NCBI RefSeq assembly: GCF_016428905.1
Contig: NZ_JAELTQ010000023.1
Location: 1 to 47,126 of the forward strand
Source: Dyella sp. ASV24
Lineage (GTDB): Bacteria; Pseudomonadota; Gammaproteobacteria; Xanthomonadales; Rhodanobacteraceae
DNA: 47,126 bases
Direction: 5' to 3'
Shown here: in pieces, positions 11,319 to 20,043 of the stretch
Numbering within the stretch: the stretch's first letter is position 1
Layout: every line of letters starts with the position of its first letter
The notes under the pieces: generated by a model
Told to the model about the DNA's origin: nothing
The model's input: the letters and a program-made list of their open reading frames with translations, nothing else
The model's database searches: none
Translations under genes and position numbers: made by a program

Positions 11319-11801
11319 TCACAGATAGCGCATCCAGCTATCGACACCACGAACAATCATTTCGTGGGTGCGTTCGAAAACCGATCGCTTCTTGCGGAAT
11401 GGATCGGGTATATCGCGTCCATCAAGCCACTTGTCGAGCAGATAGATCTTTCCCCGTGCTTCCGGGGCAGCTTCCATCATCTCGACCATGTGATCCTTCT
11501 CCATGCATAGCACCAAGTCCGCTCCACGCAGCATGAAGGGCACAAGCTGAAGCGCTCGATGAGTCGATCCGTCGACGCCTTCCTGCTCATTGAGAAGCTG
11601 CATCGCGGTCGCATCCATCGGGCTTCCGACGACTGCGTTGAGTCCGGCGCTTCTCACTTCGATGTCACGCGAATTCGTGCGGCGCTGAAACAGGTATTGA
11701 GCCGTAGGGCTGCGGCAGATGTTGCCCCTGCAAACGATCAATATCTGTCTAAACACGGTATTTTCGGGCTCCCGTTGCAAGTCGACCGACGCCATAAGCA
11801 T
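11319..11801 (-). CDS. wzb: Low-molecular-weight protein tyrosine phosphatase (Wzb-type)
   Basis: The 160-residue product has the phosphate-binding loop VCRGNICRSP near the N-terminus (CX5R, Cys24 and Arg30 from this start) and the general-acid motif IPDPFRK near the C-terminus, as in LMW-PTPs. It should remove phosphate from the Tyr cluster of the autokinase encoded next. The ATG at 11801 follows an AGGGGG element at a spacing of 10; an in-frame ATG at 11795 is possible. The N-terminal ~18 residues before the first strand are longer than in most Wzb proteins. It is the first gene after a long gene-free stretch and so probably starts its own transcript. Confidence 0.92.
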   Translation of the reverse strand: MLMASVDLQREPENTVFRQILIVCRGNICRSPTAQYLFQRRTNSRDIEVRSAGLNAVVGSPMDATAMQLLNEQEGVDGSTHRALQLVPFMLRGADLVLCMEKDHMVEMMEAAPEARGKIYLLDKWLDGRDIPDPFRKKRSVFERTHEMIVRGVDSWMRYL

Positions 11802-11969
11802 CGGACAGAAGCCCCCTGTTTGATGCGGAAATCTACGCTTCGCGGATTCCCGTGTTCGCCATCACTCGACTGTTGCGATCCAACGATCACCAAGCGAGAT
11901 CACTCGTCGAGCAGGGGTACTTAACTACGATCTTTACCGTGAACCGAGCCCGAACAGATCTGATACATT

Positions 11970-11986
11970 TTTGTCATCACGACAAA
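11970..11986. repeat. AT-rich inverted repeat upstream of wzb
   Basis: TTTGTC-ATCAC-GACAAA is a perfect 6-bp inverted repeat with a 5-base centre, flanked by further T and A runs. It lies about 170 bases before the wzb start. It could be an operator or a weak bidirectional terminator; the sequence alone does not decide. Confidence 0.5.
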
Positions 11987-12172
11987 TTTTGAGAACAGAT
12001 CAAGGCGTCTCGTCAGCTCATCGACCGCGAGTTTTCCCGTGAACTGCGGGGTTTATCGCATCAAGCGACGATGATCGAGAAGAGAGATGCAGATCAGTCA
12101 ATACACTGAATGAGCTTAGTGATCGTTCAAGGAAACGACCTCGTTGGAGATCTCTCCATATGATGTTCATGT

Positions 12173-12187
12173 CGGCGCATCGCGCCG
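12173..12187. repeat. GC-rich inverted repeat CGGCGC-ATC-GCGCCG
   Basis: This is a perfect 6-bp stem with a 3-base centre in the wzb leader. No T-run follows on either strand, so an intrinsic terminator is unlikely. It may be an RNA hairpin or a protein site. Confidence 0.4.
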
Positions 12188-12346
12188 CTCAAGACGATAT
12201 GCGAAGAAACCCAAGATCCTGCGAATGACTTCAGGTCGACATGAGACGATGACTTTCAAGAGATCATCAACGTCCGAACGACACGAAGAACAGTTTTCTC
12301 AACCTTGATCTACCATCGACATGGCGATTCAAAGACCGCGCGTCTG

Positions 12347-12374
12347 ACGATGACCATGATGGTTCGTTCATCGT
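12347..12374. repeat. Nested inverted repeat in the wzb leader
   Basis: ACGATGA and TCATCGT form a perfect 7-bp outer repeat. Between them lies the palindrome CCATGATGG. The nested arrangement could fold as one hairpin in RNA or serve as a protein-binding site. Confidence 0.4.
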
Positions 12375-12602
12375 TTCACTACCTGTTTACGCGTGCTTGA
12401 CGCGCCTGTCATCGGCTTAAGGTTCGTGAGCATGTTCGTTCATATACGCCTCGATAGCGGTTATGGCGAAGACAATCAGATAGCAACGCTCCAAGATGAA
12501 TGGACGTCCATACACATTCACACCATCGTCCATGGTGAACAAGGCCTGAGCCACCAGATGATCCGACCGAACGAGAATGTGTCGGCTGCATGACACACTC
12601 AT

Positions 12603-12623
12603 GTGCCGACTCGAGTCCGGCAC
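12603..12623 (-). repeat. Hairpin downstream of the formyltransferase gene
   Basis: GTGCCGACT pairs with AGTC(C)GGCAC, a 9-bp arm with one bulged base around the palindrome GACTCGAGTC. It begins about 80 bases after the formyltransferase stop. It could end that transcript or protect its 3' end. No clear T-run follows, so an intrinsic terminator call is not safe. Confidence 0.4.
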
Positions 12624-12700
12624 CACAGAAGACGACGCACGACTTGCACCAGAATTCCTGCCGCACGCGGGATGCGACAAGAAGGAGACGCCTGCTGTTG

Positions 12701-13471
12701 CTACTTGATGCCTTTAAGGAGACGTTGCTTGAGATAGAAGTACAGCGTCGGGTGGTACCACTGCCGTGACTCCCCTGTCGCCGGACATGGTGAGAGACGT
12801 CCTTCGGCGGCATCGCTCGCCGCTTCACACATCAAGGGAATCGCCTTGGCGATCTGATGAATCGGGTACGTTGAGAAGTTGTCCGTGCTATCGGTGTCGA
12901 TAGGCGATTGGTAGAGTACTCCGCCGGTGTCGACACCCTCGTCCACCAGATGTACGGTGACGCCGCAGCGCGTTCGATCATCCATAGCCAGTGCCCAGTA
13001 GCCGCCGTGTACGCCGCGATAGGCAGGCGTCATGCCCATGTGGGTGTTGATGAAAGGGGCCGCGACAGAGCCAAGCAGCTTGCTCGATAGAATGCGCGTA
13101 CCGTTCACAACAACCGCGTCCGGCGCCAACTCCGTAAGCAAGCGAATCACTTCCCGCCGGTTGGCACTGGCTACTCTAGTGATGACATCAGAGGGAATCG
13201 GCTCACTGTCGAGACCATAGCGGCGCATAAGACGCCCAATACGCTGCCTTGAAATCTTGCCCAGCCATCGACTATAGGCGATGAAAGCGATCTGCCCCAT
13301 CGTCGTAAGCCAACCCAGTTTCTTCGCTCGATGCTTGAGCATGGCCACGGACGAAGGCTTCTCTTCGATCACTACCGCCACTATGTCGCACGTGGCACGC
13401 AATCCGTTGTGCATAAGGACCGTGGAAAGCCCGGGCCCGGCCAGCATCACCACGCGCGGCCTAGCCGGCAT
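12701..13471 (-). CDS. Formyltransferase-family protein (methionyl-tRNA formyltransferase fold)
   Basis: The 256-residue product has the Formyl_trans_N core in its second half. NGTRILSSKLL and FINTHMGMTPAYRG carry the catalytic Asn and His (N...HxG), and HLVDEGVDTGG carries the Asp. The first ~90 residues hold a variable segment with VAVVIEEKPS. Members in polysaccharide clusters N-formylate amino sugars on a nucleotide carrier using 10-formyl-tetrahydrofolate. It overlaps the upstream deacetylase gene by 11 bases, and GGAG lies 7 bases before the ATG, so the two are coupled. The sugar substrate is unknown. Confidence 0.83.
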   Translation of the reverse strand: MPARPRVVMLAGPGLSTVLMHNGLRATCDIVAVVIEEKPSSVAMLKHRAKKLGWLTTMGQIAFIAYSRWLGKISRQRIGRLMRRYGLDSEPIPSDVITRVASANRREVIRLLTELAPDAVVVNGTRILSSKLLGSVAAPFINTHMGMTPAYRGVHGGYWALAMDDRTRCGVTVHLVDEGVDTGGVLYQSPIDTDSTDNFSTYPIHQIAKAIPLMCEAASDAAEGRLSPCPATGESRQWYHPTLYFYLKQRLLKGIK

Positions 13472-14441
13472 GCATGCGCTCCAGCACGGTGGAGATCTCG
13501 CCCATGTTCAAGGATTCCATGCCGTAGCGCTGCTGCAACTGCGCGTAATACGCGAGAATCTTGCCGAGAAAGCGCTGGTTTTCCACCACATGTGCCCCGA
13601 AGTTGTGCGGGTGCCACCACAGATGGAAGAGGCGGTGATTGATCGCTGCGTGGCGCATGGCGCGCTTGATACGGTGAAGGCGAAGCTCGTCCATCCACGC
13701 AAAGGACGGTGAATACGGCCGCAGGAAACGGCTGGAAGGAATATTGAAGGGCCGGCTCTGCGCACACTCCTCGAAGCTGTAGGTGTTGTGGCCGGTGACG
13801 TTGATGTACGCGTCGAGCAGCCGCAAACCACGAACCCATGCACTCTGCTGCTCCTGATTTCTCGGTGTATAGAACGGCGCGTACTCGTTCCCCCGATAGC
13901 ATCGAATGCCGAGATCCTGCAGCAAGGAAAGATAGTCCGGATTCCCCTGATTACGTGGAAACACCAGGCTCTGAATCTCGATGCCGCGCGCCCTGGCTGT
14001 GTCGATGGCTGCTGCCATGTCAGCCCGGAAGGCGTCGACCGTCTGCCCCGGCTCGAGGCAGTAATAGTGCGAGAACGTGTGTGTCCCGATCTCCTGCCCC
14101 GGGTAACGGCGGATGAGATCGATCACTTCCGGTGCAAAGTGATACTGATCGTCGCTACCCCACTCATGCTCTTCAATATAGGGATAGGGCGACAGTTCGC
14201 TGTTGTCGTAGGCAGGCGTATCCCGCGGCAACCATGCGCGCAGCTCTGATACATCCGCAAAGAACAGAAAGCCCAGCGTGGCCCAGGTGGCATGCACCCC
14301 GTAGGCATCGAACGTGGCAAGCATCTCCTGGATAGCCTGCCGTTCACCGCGCAAATTCGCTTCATAGTCCCGGATGCTGCGCTTGTCGCGCACGCCCCAG
14401 TACAACTCAAGATCTAGTGAGACAGTAAATATGCCTGGCAT
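13461..14441 (-). CDS. Polysaccharide deacetylase (NodB homology, CE4-like)
   Basis: The 326-residue product begins with FTVSLDLELYWG, a divergent form of the NodB first motif, in which the usual second Asp is replaced by Leu-Glu. GTHTFSHYY supplies the H-x3-H metal ligands, and LVFPRNQGN matches the third motif. The C-terminal WWHPHNFG region probably forms the other side of the active site. No signal peptide is evident, so it should act in the cytoplasm on a sugar nucleotide or lipid-linked intermediate. It is coupled to the formyltransferase gene. The altered first motif leaves the exact reaction (deacetylation or deformylation) open. Confidence 0.82.
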   Translation of the reverse strand: MPGIFTVSLDLELYWGVRDKRSIRDYEANLRGERQAIQEMLATFDAYGVHATWATLGFLFFADVSELRAWLPRDTPAYDNSELSPYPYIEEHEWGSDDQYHFAPEVIDLIRRYPGQEIGTHTFSHYYCLEPGQTVDAFRADMAAAIDTARARGIEIQSLVFPRNQGNPDYLSLLQDLGIRCYRGNEYAPFYTPRNQEQQSAWVRGLRLLDAYINVTGHNTYSFEECAQSRPFNIPSSRFLRPYSPSFAWMDELRLHRIKRAMRHAAINHRLFHLWWHPHNFGAHVVENQRFLGKILAYYAQLQQRYGMESLNMGEISTVLERMHAG

Positions 14442-14606
14442 GAGGTCGCACCCATCCCGTCAGTCGGATGCCCGTCGTCTTCCGGACCATCCCCCCGGAC
14501 AAAGGCACCACAGTTCGGCCTTAGCAAGTCCATCGCATACAACTAAGCGAAAGCGATTGTTCTTGCGGCATCGTGAAGGGTGGCTGACGCAGGTATGGCG
14601 CAAGGG

Positions 14607-14626
14607 AAAAGCGAGGTTTCCTCGCT
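14607..14626 (-). terminator. Possible intrinsic terminator downstream of the GH31 operon
   Basis: On the minus strand, AGCGAGG-AAA-CCTCGCT is a perfect 7-bp stem followed by TTT (four T in a row counting the stem end). It lies about 180 bases after the GH31 stop and 165 bases before the deacetylase start. It is short but well placed. Confidence 0.5.
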
Positions 14627-14760
14627 CTTGCCGACAACCTCAGATGAAGATTCCCCTGCCAAGGGCTGCAAGCCTCGTCACGCCATATCGCCTGAACGAG
14701 CGCCCCATTCATCGTCAGTACCCTCTAAACGGCGGCATGACGCGTGAACAGCTTGCCAAG

Positions 14761-14794
14761 TCCATCCTGTATCGGCCTCTTCATACAGGATGGA
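14761..14794 (-). terminator. Strong 12-bp hairpin just after the GH31 stop
   Basis: TCCATCCTGTAT and ATACAGGATGGA form a perfect 12-bp stem around a 10-base loop, starting 9 bases after the GH31 stop. There is no T-run on either side, so it may be a processing or stability hairpin, or a Rho-assisted end, rather than a classical intrinsic terminator. Confidence 0.5.
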
Positions 14795-14803
14795 CAGCCG
14801 CCC

Positions 14804-17146
14804 TTACCTGCCCACGACCTTGGCAAGCTCCGAGACTTTCTTGTTGAACGCTGCGTCATCACCGGTGGCGCTCAGTACGCCGGATGCATTGTTCCAATGC
14901 AAAGACGTCGTGGTGCTCTTGCCCGCTACGTAAGCGTACGACGTACCGTCGTCGTCATAAAGCGCAAAGGTGTTATCTCTACCCGGATAAATGCGGATCT
15001 CAGTGATGGACTGCTTCGACGCGGTTGACTGAATGTCTGAGCCCAGCGGCACGATGGAGCCGGCACGAACGAAAACAGGAATCTGGTCGATGGGGGCAGC
15101 CACCTTGACCCAGCGTCCACCCGGCAGTTTCTCGTTGGTCCAGAAGTTGTACCAATCGCTGCCCGCGGGAAGATAAACGTCCTTCTCTGTCTGGCCTTGC
15201 TCGGTGATGGGCGCCACCAGGAAGGCCGGACCGAACATGTACTCCGTCCCAAGGTTGGCGACCTGGGCATCGCCGGGGAAATCCATCCATAGCGGCCGCA
15301 TGAAAGGCGCGCCTGTGTCGTAAGTTTTCTTGGCCTGGCTATAGATATAGGGAATCAGGCGGTAACGAAGTTTGTCGTACTTCGCCATGATGGCCTCGGC
15401 TTGATGGCCGAACGCCCAGATTTCCGTGTGCTTGCGATCGCCATGCAGGCGCAGTGTCGGCAGAAAGGTGCCGTACTCGAACCAGCGTGTGAGCAGTTCC
15501 GGATAGTCGTTGTTCTGTCCTACGGTGTCGCGTGCATCGGAAGGGTCAAGCAACGGCGCCTTGGTCGCGCTGGTGGTCTGTGGCAGGTATTGCCAGCCGC
15601 CGATGTCGTTGCCCCAGTACGCGATGCCGGAGGCGGTCATATTGAGGCCCGTGGGAATCTGGCGCTGCAACGCTTCCCACGTAGGGTCGATATCCGACGA
15701 CCAGAACAGCGCGCCGGTGCGCTGCGACCCCAGGTAGGCCGCACGGGAGAGAATCAATACACGTTCGTCTGGCTTCCACGTGCGCATCCCCTGCGCAACG
15801 CCTTCCACGTGCACCAGCGGGAAAACGTTGTGGTAGCGATCGCCAGAGCCGATAGAGAAGAAGTAGCCATCCGGCACGAGATCCGGTTCGGTCTCGTCCA
15901 GCCATGGATAGTCGAAGCCATGCGAGAGAATGTTGTCGCGGGCGTGTTCCCAGTACCACTGGCTTGCTGCAGGGTTGGTCGAGTCGATCAGCGCGCCGGT
16001 GCGGTCCGAACGGAACGGCAGGCCATCGACCGTCTTGCCGTTCTTGTCCTTCAGAAAATAACCCTTGGCATCGAGCTCGCTGAAGTAACGCCCGGATCGC
16101 TCGAAGCGAGGCCAGATCGAGATGATCGACTTCATGCCCGCATCATGAAGCTGCTTGTTCATGCCATCGGGATCGGGAAATTCCGCCGGATTGATGTCCA
16201 GCTGACCCATGTGCGTCCAGTAGAACCAGTCGACCACCATGACGTCGAGCGGGTAGTTCTTTTCGCGATACGTATGCGCAACGCGCAGCACTTCGGCTTG
16301 GCTGTCGTAGCGGGCCTTGGACTGGATCAGGCCGAAGGCGGCCTTGGGTGGAATCGGTGTCTTGCCCGTCACTCGTGCGTAGGCCGAATAGATCGCTTCC
16401 GGCGTATCGCCCACCACGACAAAGAAACTGACGCGCTCACCTACTTTCGACTGGAAGCTTGTGCGGCCGCGAATACCGGCGACAAAGCGCGTATCCGATG
16501 GATTGTCCCAGATGATGCCGTAACCCCTGGACGACACCATGAAGGGCACGCAGACGGTTTCCCCGCTCGGTGCGTCGTACCAGTGCTGGCAATCGATGAC
16601 GCGGCCGCGCAGATCGAGCGGACCAAGGCTGTCCTGATTCTGGCCCATGCCGTAGTAGTGTTCGTCCACCGGCGCGGAGAACGTCGCACCCACCTGGTAA
16701 GTGGCTTCGCCGGCCACTTCATGCGGGGACATCTCCCAGCCGGTCATGTTGACGACGGTAGCGCCTTTGGCGTTCTTCACCTGCAAGCGGACCGGTGCCA
16801 GGTCCGGTGCAAAGTACCGCTCCGTGATACCTGGCGTGTGCGGTGGTGGCGCCGCATCGACATGCAGGGAGAGCTCCGGCGATGCGAAGGTATCTCCGCT
16901 CGCGTCATGCGTGGCGTGGAAGGCCGAATGGTCAACGTGATCGTCAAGAATCCCGTAGCCGGGCGCTTTCAGCGCCTGCGCTTTGTCGGCAGCGATCGTT
17001 ATGTGGACAACGTTGGGGCCATAGGCTTCGATGCTTACCCACGCACCATGCCGGTCCAGCGTAACGGTCGGTGCAGCGTTGACCGAGCTCACCGCCGTGG
17101 CAAGCGACAGGACCAGACCAAGCAGTGCCGTGTTCGAGGTTCGCAT
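14804..17146 (-). CDS. GH31 alpha-xylosidase / alpha-glucosidase, secreted
   Basis: The 780-residue product starts at the ATG at 17146, preceded by GGAGG at a spacing of 6; a longer frame to 17263 lies inside the transporter gene and is rejected. A Sec signal peptide (LLGLVLSLATAVSSVNA) points to the periplasm. The GH31 barrel has YPLDVMVVDWFYW, then WLDETEPD with the predicted nucleophile Asp at about 417. GALFWSSDIDPTW has the predicted acid/base Asp at about 485. The C-terminal beta domains contain FVRAGSIVPLG. It is the last gene of the dgoD-xylB-xylA-transporter operon, two bases after the transporter stop, and next to a xyloglucan locus. An exo-alpha-xylosidase acting on xyloglucan oligosaccharides is therefore most likely. 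Confidence 0.9.
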   Translation of the reverse strand: MRTSNTALLGLVLSLATAVSSVNAAPTVTLDRHGAWVSIEAYGPNVVHITIAADKAQALKAPGYGILDDHVDHSAFHATHDASGDTFASPELSLHVDAAPPPHTPGITERYFAPDLAPVRLQVKNAKGATVVNMTGWEMSPHEVAGEATYQVGATFSAPVDEHYYGMGQNQDSLGPLDLRGRVIDCQHWYDAPSGETVCVPFMVSSRGYGIIWDNPSDTRFVAGIRGRTSFQSKVGERVSFFVVVGDTPEAIYSAYARVTGKTPIPPKAAFGLIQSKARYDSQAEVLRVAHTYREKNYPLDVMVVDWFYWTHMGQLDINPAEFPDPDGMNKQLHDAGMKSIISIWPRFERSGRYFSELDAKGYFLKDKNGKTVDGLPFRSDRTGALIDSTNPAASQWYWEHARDNILSHGFDYPWLDETEPDLVPDGYFFSIGSGDRYHNVFPLVHVEGVAQGMRTWKPDERVLILSRAAYLGSQRTGALFWSSDIDPTWEALQRQIPTGLNMTASGIAYWGNDIGGWQYLPQTTSATKAPLLDPSDARDTVGQNNDYPELLTRWFEYGTFLPTLRLHGDRKHTEIWAFGHQAEAIMAKYDKLRYRLIPYIYSQAKKTYDTGAPFMRPLWMDFPGDAQVANLGTEYMFGPAFLVAPITEQGQTEKDVYLPAGSDWYNFWTNEKLPGGRWVKVAAPIDQIPVFVRAGSIVPLGSDIQSTASKQSITEIRIYPGRDNTFALYDDDGTSYAYVAGKSTTTSLHWNNASGVLSATGDDAAFNKKVSELAKVVGR

Positions 17147-17147
17147 G

Positions 17148-18581
17148 TCAGCCCTCCATCTCTTCCAGTTCCTTGCCCCTCGTCTCCTGCACGAAGCGCA
17201 GCACGAAGACCACCGAGAGTGCCGCTGCCAATGCATAGAGACCGTACGCACCCGCCAAGCCAATGCTGGTCAGCAACATCGGAAAGGTCACGGTGATGGT
17301 GAAGTTGGACACCCATTGCGCAGCGCCAGCCACGGCAAGCCCCGAGCCACGGATCTGGTTGGGGAACATTTCGCCGAGCATCACCCACATCACGGGGCCC
17401 CATGACATGTTGAAGAAGATCACGTAGAGGTTGGCCGCCACCAGTGCGAGCGTACCCTGACCAGCGGGCAGACTGAGCTTGCCGCTGGCGTCAATGCCAC
17501 CATGCGCAAACGCCCAGGCCACCAGCGCCAGCGTGATGGTCATGCCAACCGAACCCACCCACAGCAGCGGCTTGCGCCCTACTTTGTCGACCAGCATGAC
17601 CGCGACCAGGCATGCCGCGATACTCAGCGCACCCGAGAGTACGTTGATCAGCAACGCGTCGCTCTCTGAAAAACCCACCGCCTGCCACAGCACCGCGCCG
17701 TAGTAGAACACCACATTGATACCGACCAGTTGCTGGAAAGTGGCAAGGCCCACGGCCACCCACACGATGGGGCGTACACGGCGGGTTGCCTTGTCCAGCA
17801 AGTCAGAGAATTTCGGGTTGTGCCGATCCTGCGAGAGCGAAGCGCCGATGTCCGCCAACTTGGCACGTGCCTCTTGCTCGCCGTACAGGCGCGTAAGCAC
17901 CTTGGCTGCCTCCTGCTCGCGCTTGCGTACCACCAGGAATCGCGGGCTCTCTGGAATAAACAGCAACGAGACAAGGAATAATGAGGACGGCAGTACCTGC
18001 ATCCAGAACATCCAGCGCCATGCGTCCTGGCCCAGCCACAGCAAGCCAGTGGAGCCACCCGCCGCTTTCGCCAGCAAGTAGTTGCTGAGAAAAGCGCTGA
18101 AGAGACCGCTGATGATGGCGATCTGCTGCATGGTGGCCAGCCTGCCGCGATAACGCGCCGGCGCCACTTCAGCGATGTAGGCCGGCGCGATCACGCTGGC
18201 CGCACCCACCGCGAAGCCACCGGTAATGCGCGCGGCCACGAAGAACGCCGCGTTGGCTGCTGCGCCTGCGCCCAGTGCCGACAACAGAAAAAGCAGTGCC
18301 GAAACGATCAGCACCGAACGTCGTCCCCAATAATCAGCGACACGTCCGGCGAAGAATGCGCCGAAGGCGCAGCCCAGCAGCATGGAGGCCACCTCGAAGC
18401 CAATCGCCGCCGAACTCGAATGAAAGGCCTGCTTGAGGCCATCCACCGTGCCATTGATGACGCCGCTGTCGAAGCCGAACAGAAAGCCACCCAAAGTGGC
18501 GACGCAGCTGATCTGTACGATGAGTCGAGTGTTCTCTGCCTGATTTGCGGCAGCCGGGCTATCAAGCACAACGCTGTTCAT
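17148..18581 (-). CDS. MFS sugar:proton symporter, XylE-like
   Basis: The 477-residue, 12-helix protein has sugar-porter signatures: GGFLFGFDSGVING in helix 1, RVADYWGRRS between helices 2 and 3, PESPRFL after helix 6, and FQQLVGINVVFYYG in helix 7. QQ followed by G-x-N in helix 7 binds hexose or pentose in XylE and GLUT proteins. It should import D-xylose with protons across the inner membrane. It lies 78 bases after xylA and directly before GH31. The substrate is inferred from the operon; glucose or galactose cannot be excluded. Confidence 0.88.
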   Translation of the reverse strand: MNSVVLDSPAAANQAENTRLIVQISCVATLGGFLFGFDSGVINGTVDGLKQAFHSSSAAIGFEVASMLLGCAFGAFFAGRVADYWGRRSVLIVSALLFLLSALGAGAAANAAFFVAARITGGFAVGAASVIAPAYIAEVAPARYRGRLATMQQIAIISGLFSAFLSNYLLAKAAGGSTGLLWLGQDAWRWMFWMQVLPSSLFLVSLLFIPESPRFLVVRKREQEAAKVLTRLYGEQEARAKLADIGASLSQDRHNPKFSDLLDKATRRVRPIVWVAVGLATFQQLVGINVVFYYGAVLWQAVGFSESDALLINVLSGALSIAACLVAVMLVDKVGRKPLLWVGSVGMTITLALVAWAFAHGGIDASGKLSLPAGQGTLALVAANLYVIFFNMSWGPVMWVMLGEMFPNQIRGSGLAVAGAAQWVSNFTITVTFPMLLTSIGLAGAYGLYALAAALSVVFVLRFVQETRGKELEEMEG

Positions 18582-18659
18582 GCGGTCGGTATCTCATGTC
18601 GTTTCCGGTCGTCCCCACCGGCAAGGCACACCCCCGTGTGCCCTGCCCCCTTGCTACCG

Positions 18660-19997
18660 TCAACGCAGCAGATACTGGTTGATCAGATTCTCGTAGCGCT
18701 CCTGCTTGCCGCTCTGCTGTGTCGGCTCGCCGTGCTTGACGGCGTAATCGCGCAGGTCGGCAAGGCTGAGCTTGCCCTGTGCGAAATCCAGCCCGGCACT
18801 ATAGTCGAAACTGTCATAGCGATCCGCGCGCCACTTTTCCAACGGCGACTGGTTGAGCAGTGCGTGAGCCACTTCCAACCCGCGAGCGAACGCATCCATG
18901 CCGCCGATGTGGGCGAGGAAGAGATCTTCGGTATCGGTGGATTCACGGCGCGCCTTGGCGTCGAAGTTCAAGCCGCCCGGCGCCAGGCCGCCTTGGCGCA
19001 GCACCACCAGCATCGCGCCAACGGTGTCGTAAAGGTCGGTCGGAAACTGGTCGGTGTCCCAGCCGTTCTGTGCGTTGCCCCGGTTGGCATCGATGCTGCC
19101 AAGCAAACCGTGATCGGAGGCCACCTGCAGGTCGTGTTCGAACGTGTGGCCAGCAAGCGTGGCGTGATTGGCTTCGATATTGAGCTTGAAGTCCTTTTCC
19201 AGCCCATGCGCTTTGAGGAAACCAGCCACCGTGGCGGAGTCGAAGTCGTACTGGTGCTTCATCGGCTCCATCGGCTTGGGCTCGATGAGGAAATTGCCCT
19301 TGAACCCGATGCTGCGACCGTAGTCACGCGCCATGGTGAGGAAGCGCGCAAAGTGATCCAGCTCGCGCTTCATCTGCGTGTTGTGCAGCGAGGCATAGCC
19401 TTCGCGCCCACCCCAGAACACGTAGCTCTCGCCGCCTAACGCCACGGTGGCGTCAAGCGCCGCCTTGATCTGCACTGCCGCACGCGCCACCACCGCAAAG
19501 TCCGGGTTGGTCGCCGCGCCATTCATGTAACGCGGATGGCTGAAGAGGTTGGCTGTACCCCATAGCAGCTTGATACCGGAGGCCTGCTGGCGCTCCTTGG
19601 CAAGGCTCACCATATGCGTCAGGTTGGCTTCGTACTCGCCAATGTCGTCAGCATCCGGCGCCATGTCGATATCGTGAAAGCAGTAGTACGGCACGCCGAG
19701 CTTGGTGAAGAACTCGAAGGCTGCATCCATTTTCGCTTCGGCGCGCGCCAGTGGCGCTGCCGCCTCGTCCCACGGAAAAACGCGCGTGCCCGGGCCGAAC
19801 GGATCGTGGCCCGCGTTGCAGAACGTATGCCAGTAGCACGCGGCGAAACGCAGATGCTCGGCCATGCTCTTTCCACCGATCATCTTGCCCGCATCGTAAT
19901 GCTTGAACGCCAGCGGGTTGTCCGAACCGACACCTTCGAACGGAATGCGTCCGATGGCGGGGAAATATTCGCGCTTGCCGATGAAAGGAGTGCTCAT
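18660..19997 (-). CDS. xylA: Xylose isomerase
   Basis: The 445-residue product starts at the ATG at 19997 with AAGGA upstream; a frame reaching 20093 overlaps xylB and is rejected. [14 protein letters not shown] contains the catalytic His at about 108. [18 protein letters not shown] and [18 protein letters not shown] contain the metal-binding Glu, His and Asp residues of class II xylose isomerases. It converts D-xylose to D-xylulose in the cytoplasm. It follows xylB after 46 bases and precedes the transporter gene, and is probably under XylR control from the dgoD promoter. Confidence 0.96.
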   Translation of the reverse strand: MSTPFIGKREYFPAIGRIPFEGVGSDNPLAFKHYDAGKMIGGKSMAEHLRFAACYWHTFCNAGHDPFGPGTRVFPWDEAAAPLARAEAKMDAAFEFFTKLGVPYYCFHDIDMAPDADDIGEYEANLTHMVSLAKERQQASGIKLLWGTANLFSHPRYMNGAATNPDFAVVARAAVQIKAALDATVALGGESYVFWGGREGYASLHNTQMKRELDHFARFLTMARDYGRSIGFKGNFLIEPKPMEPMKHQYDFDSATVAGFLKAHGLEKDFKLNIEANHATLAGHTFEHDLQVASDHGLLGSIDANRGNAQNGWDTDQFPTDLYDTVGAMLVVLRQGGLAPGGLNFDAKARRESTDTEDLFLAHIGGMDAFARGLEVAHALLNQSPLEKWRADRYDSFDYSAGLDFAQGKLSLADLRDYAVKHGEPTQQSGKQERYENLINQYLLR

Positions 19998-20043
19998 GGA
20001 ATCGGAATCCTTGTTGGGGAGCTGAAGCAGGTCCGGAAGGCCG

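Larger units (their letters stand above)
11802..12700. other. ~900 bp gene-free leader between wzb and the formyltransferase gene
   Basis: No reading frame here looks protein-like on either strand. GC is uneven and locally low; for example, the 60 bases from 12241 contain 26 G/C. The stretch holds several short inverted repeats, listed separately, and many GATC/CGAT-rich words. It is the natural place for the promoter and a long 5' leader of the wzb-wzc-wbp transcript, but I see no convincing -35/-10 pair and no ops/JUMPstart core (GGCGGTAG). Confidence 0.6.
14442..14803. other. Intergenic stretch between the xylose/GH31 operon and the polysaccharide cluster
   Basis: No supported gene lies in these 362 bases. 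Two hairpins fit transcription ends for the GH31 operon and are listed separately. The ~170 bases next to 14441 should hold the promoter of the deacetylase-formyltransferase pair, but no clear -35/-10 pair was found. Confidence 0.55.

Noticed and set aside
11941..12000. Sigma-70 promoter for wzb built from TTGTCG and TATCAG
   Set aside because: The spacing is about 14 bases, too short, and both boxes lie on the inverted repeat itself.
12393..12593. Possible 66-residue gene in the wzb leader
   Set aside because: It has no ribosome binding site, an odd residue mix and no link to its neighbours.
15401..17296. 631-codon plus-strand open frame opposite GH31
   Set aside because: It is the antisense shadow of a clear GH31 gene in high-GC DNA; the translation is rich in Arg, Val and His without any domain.
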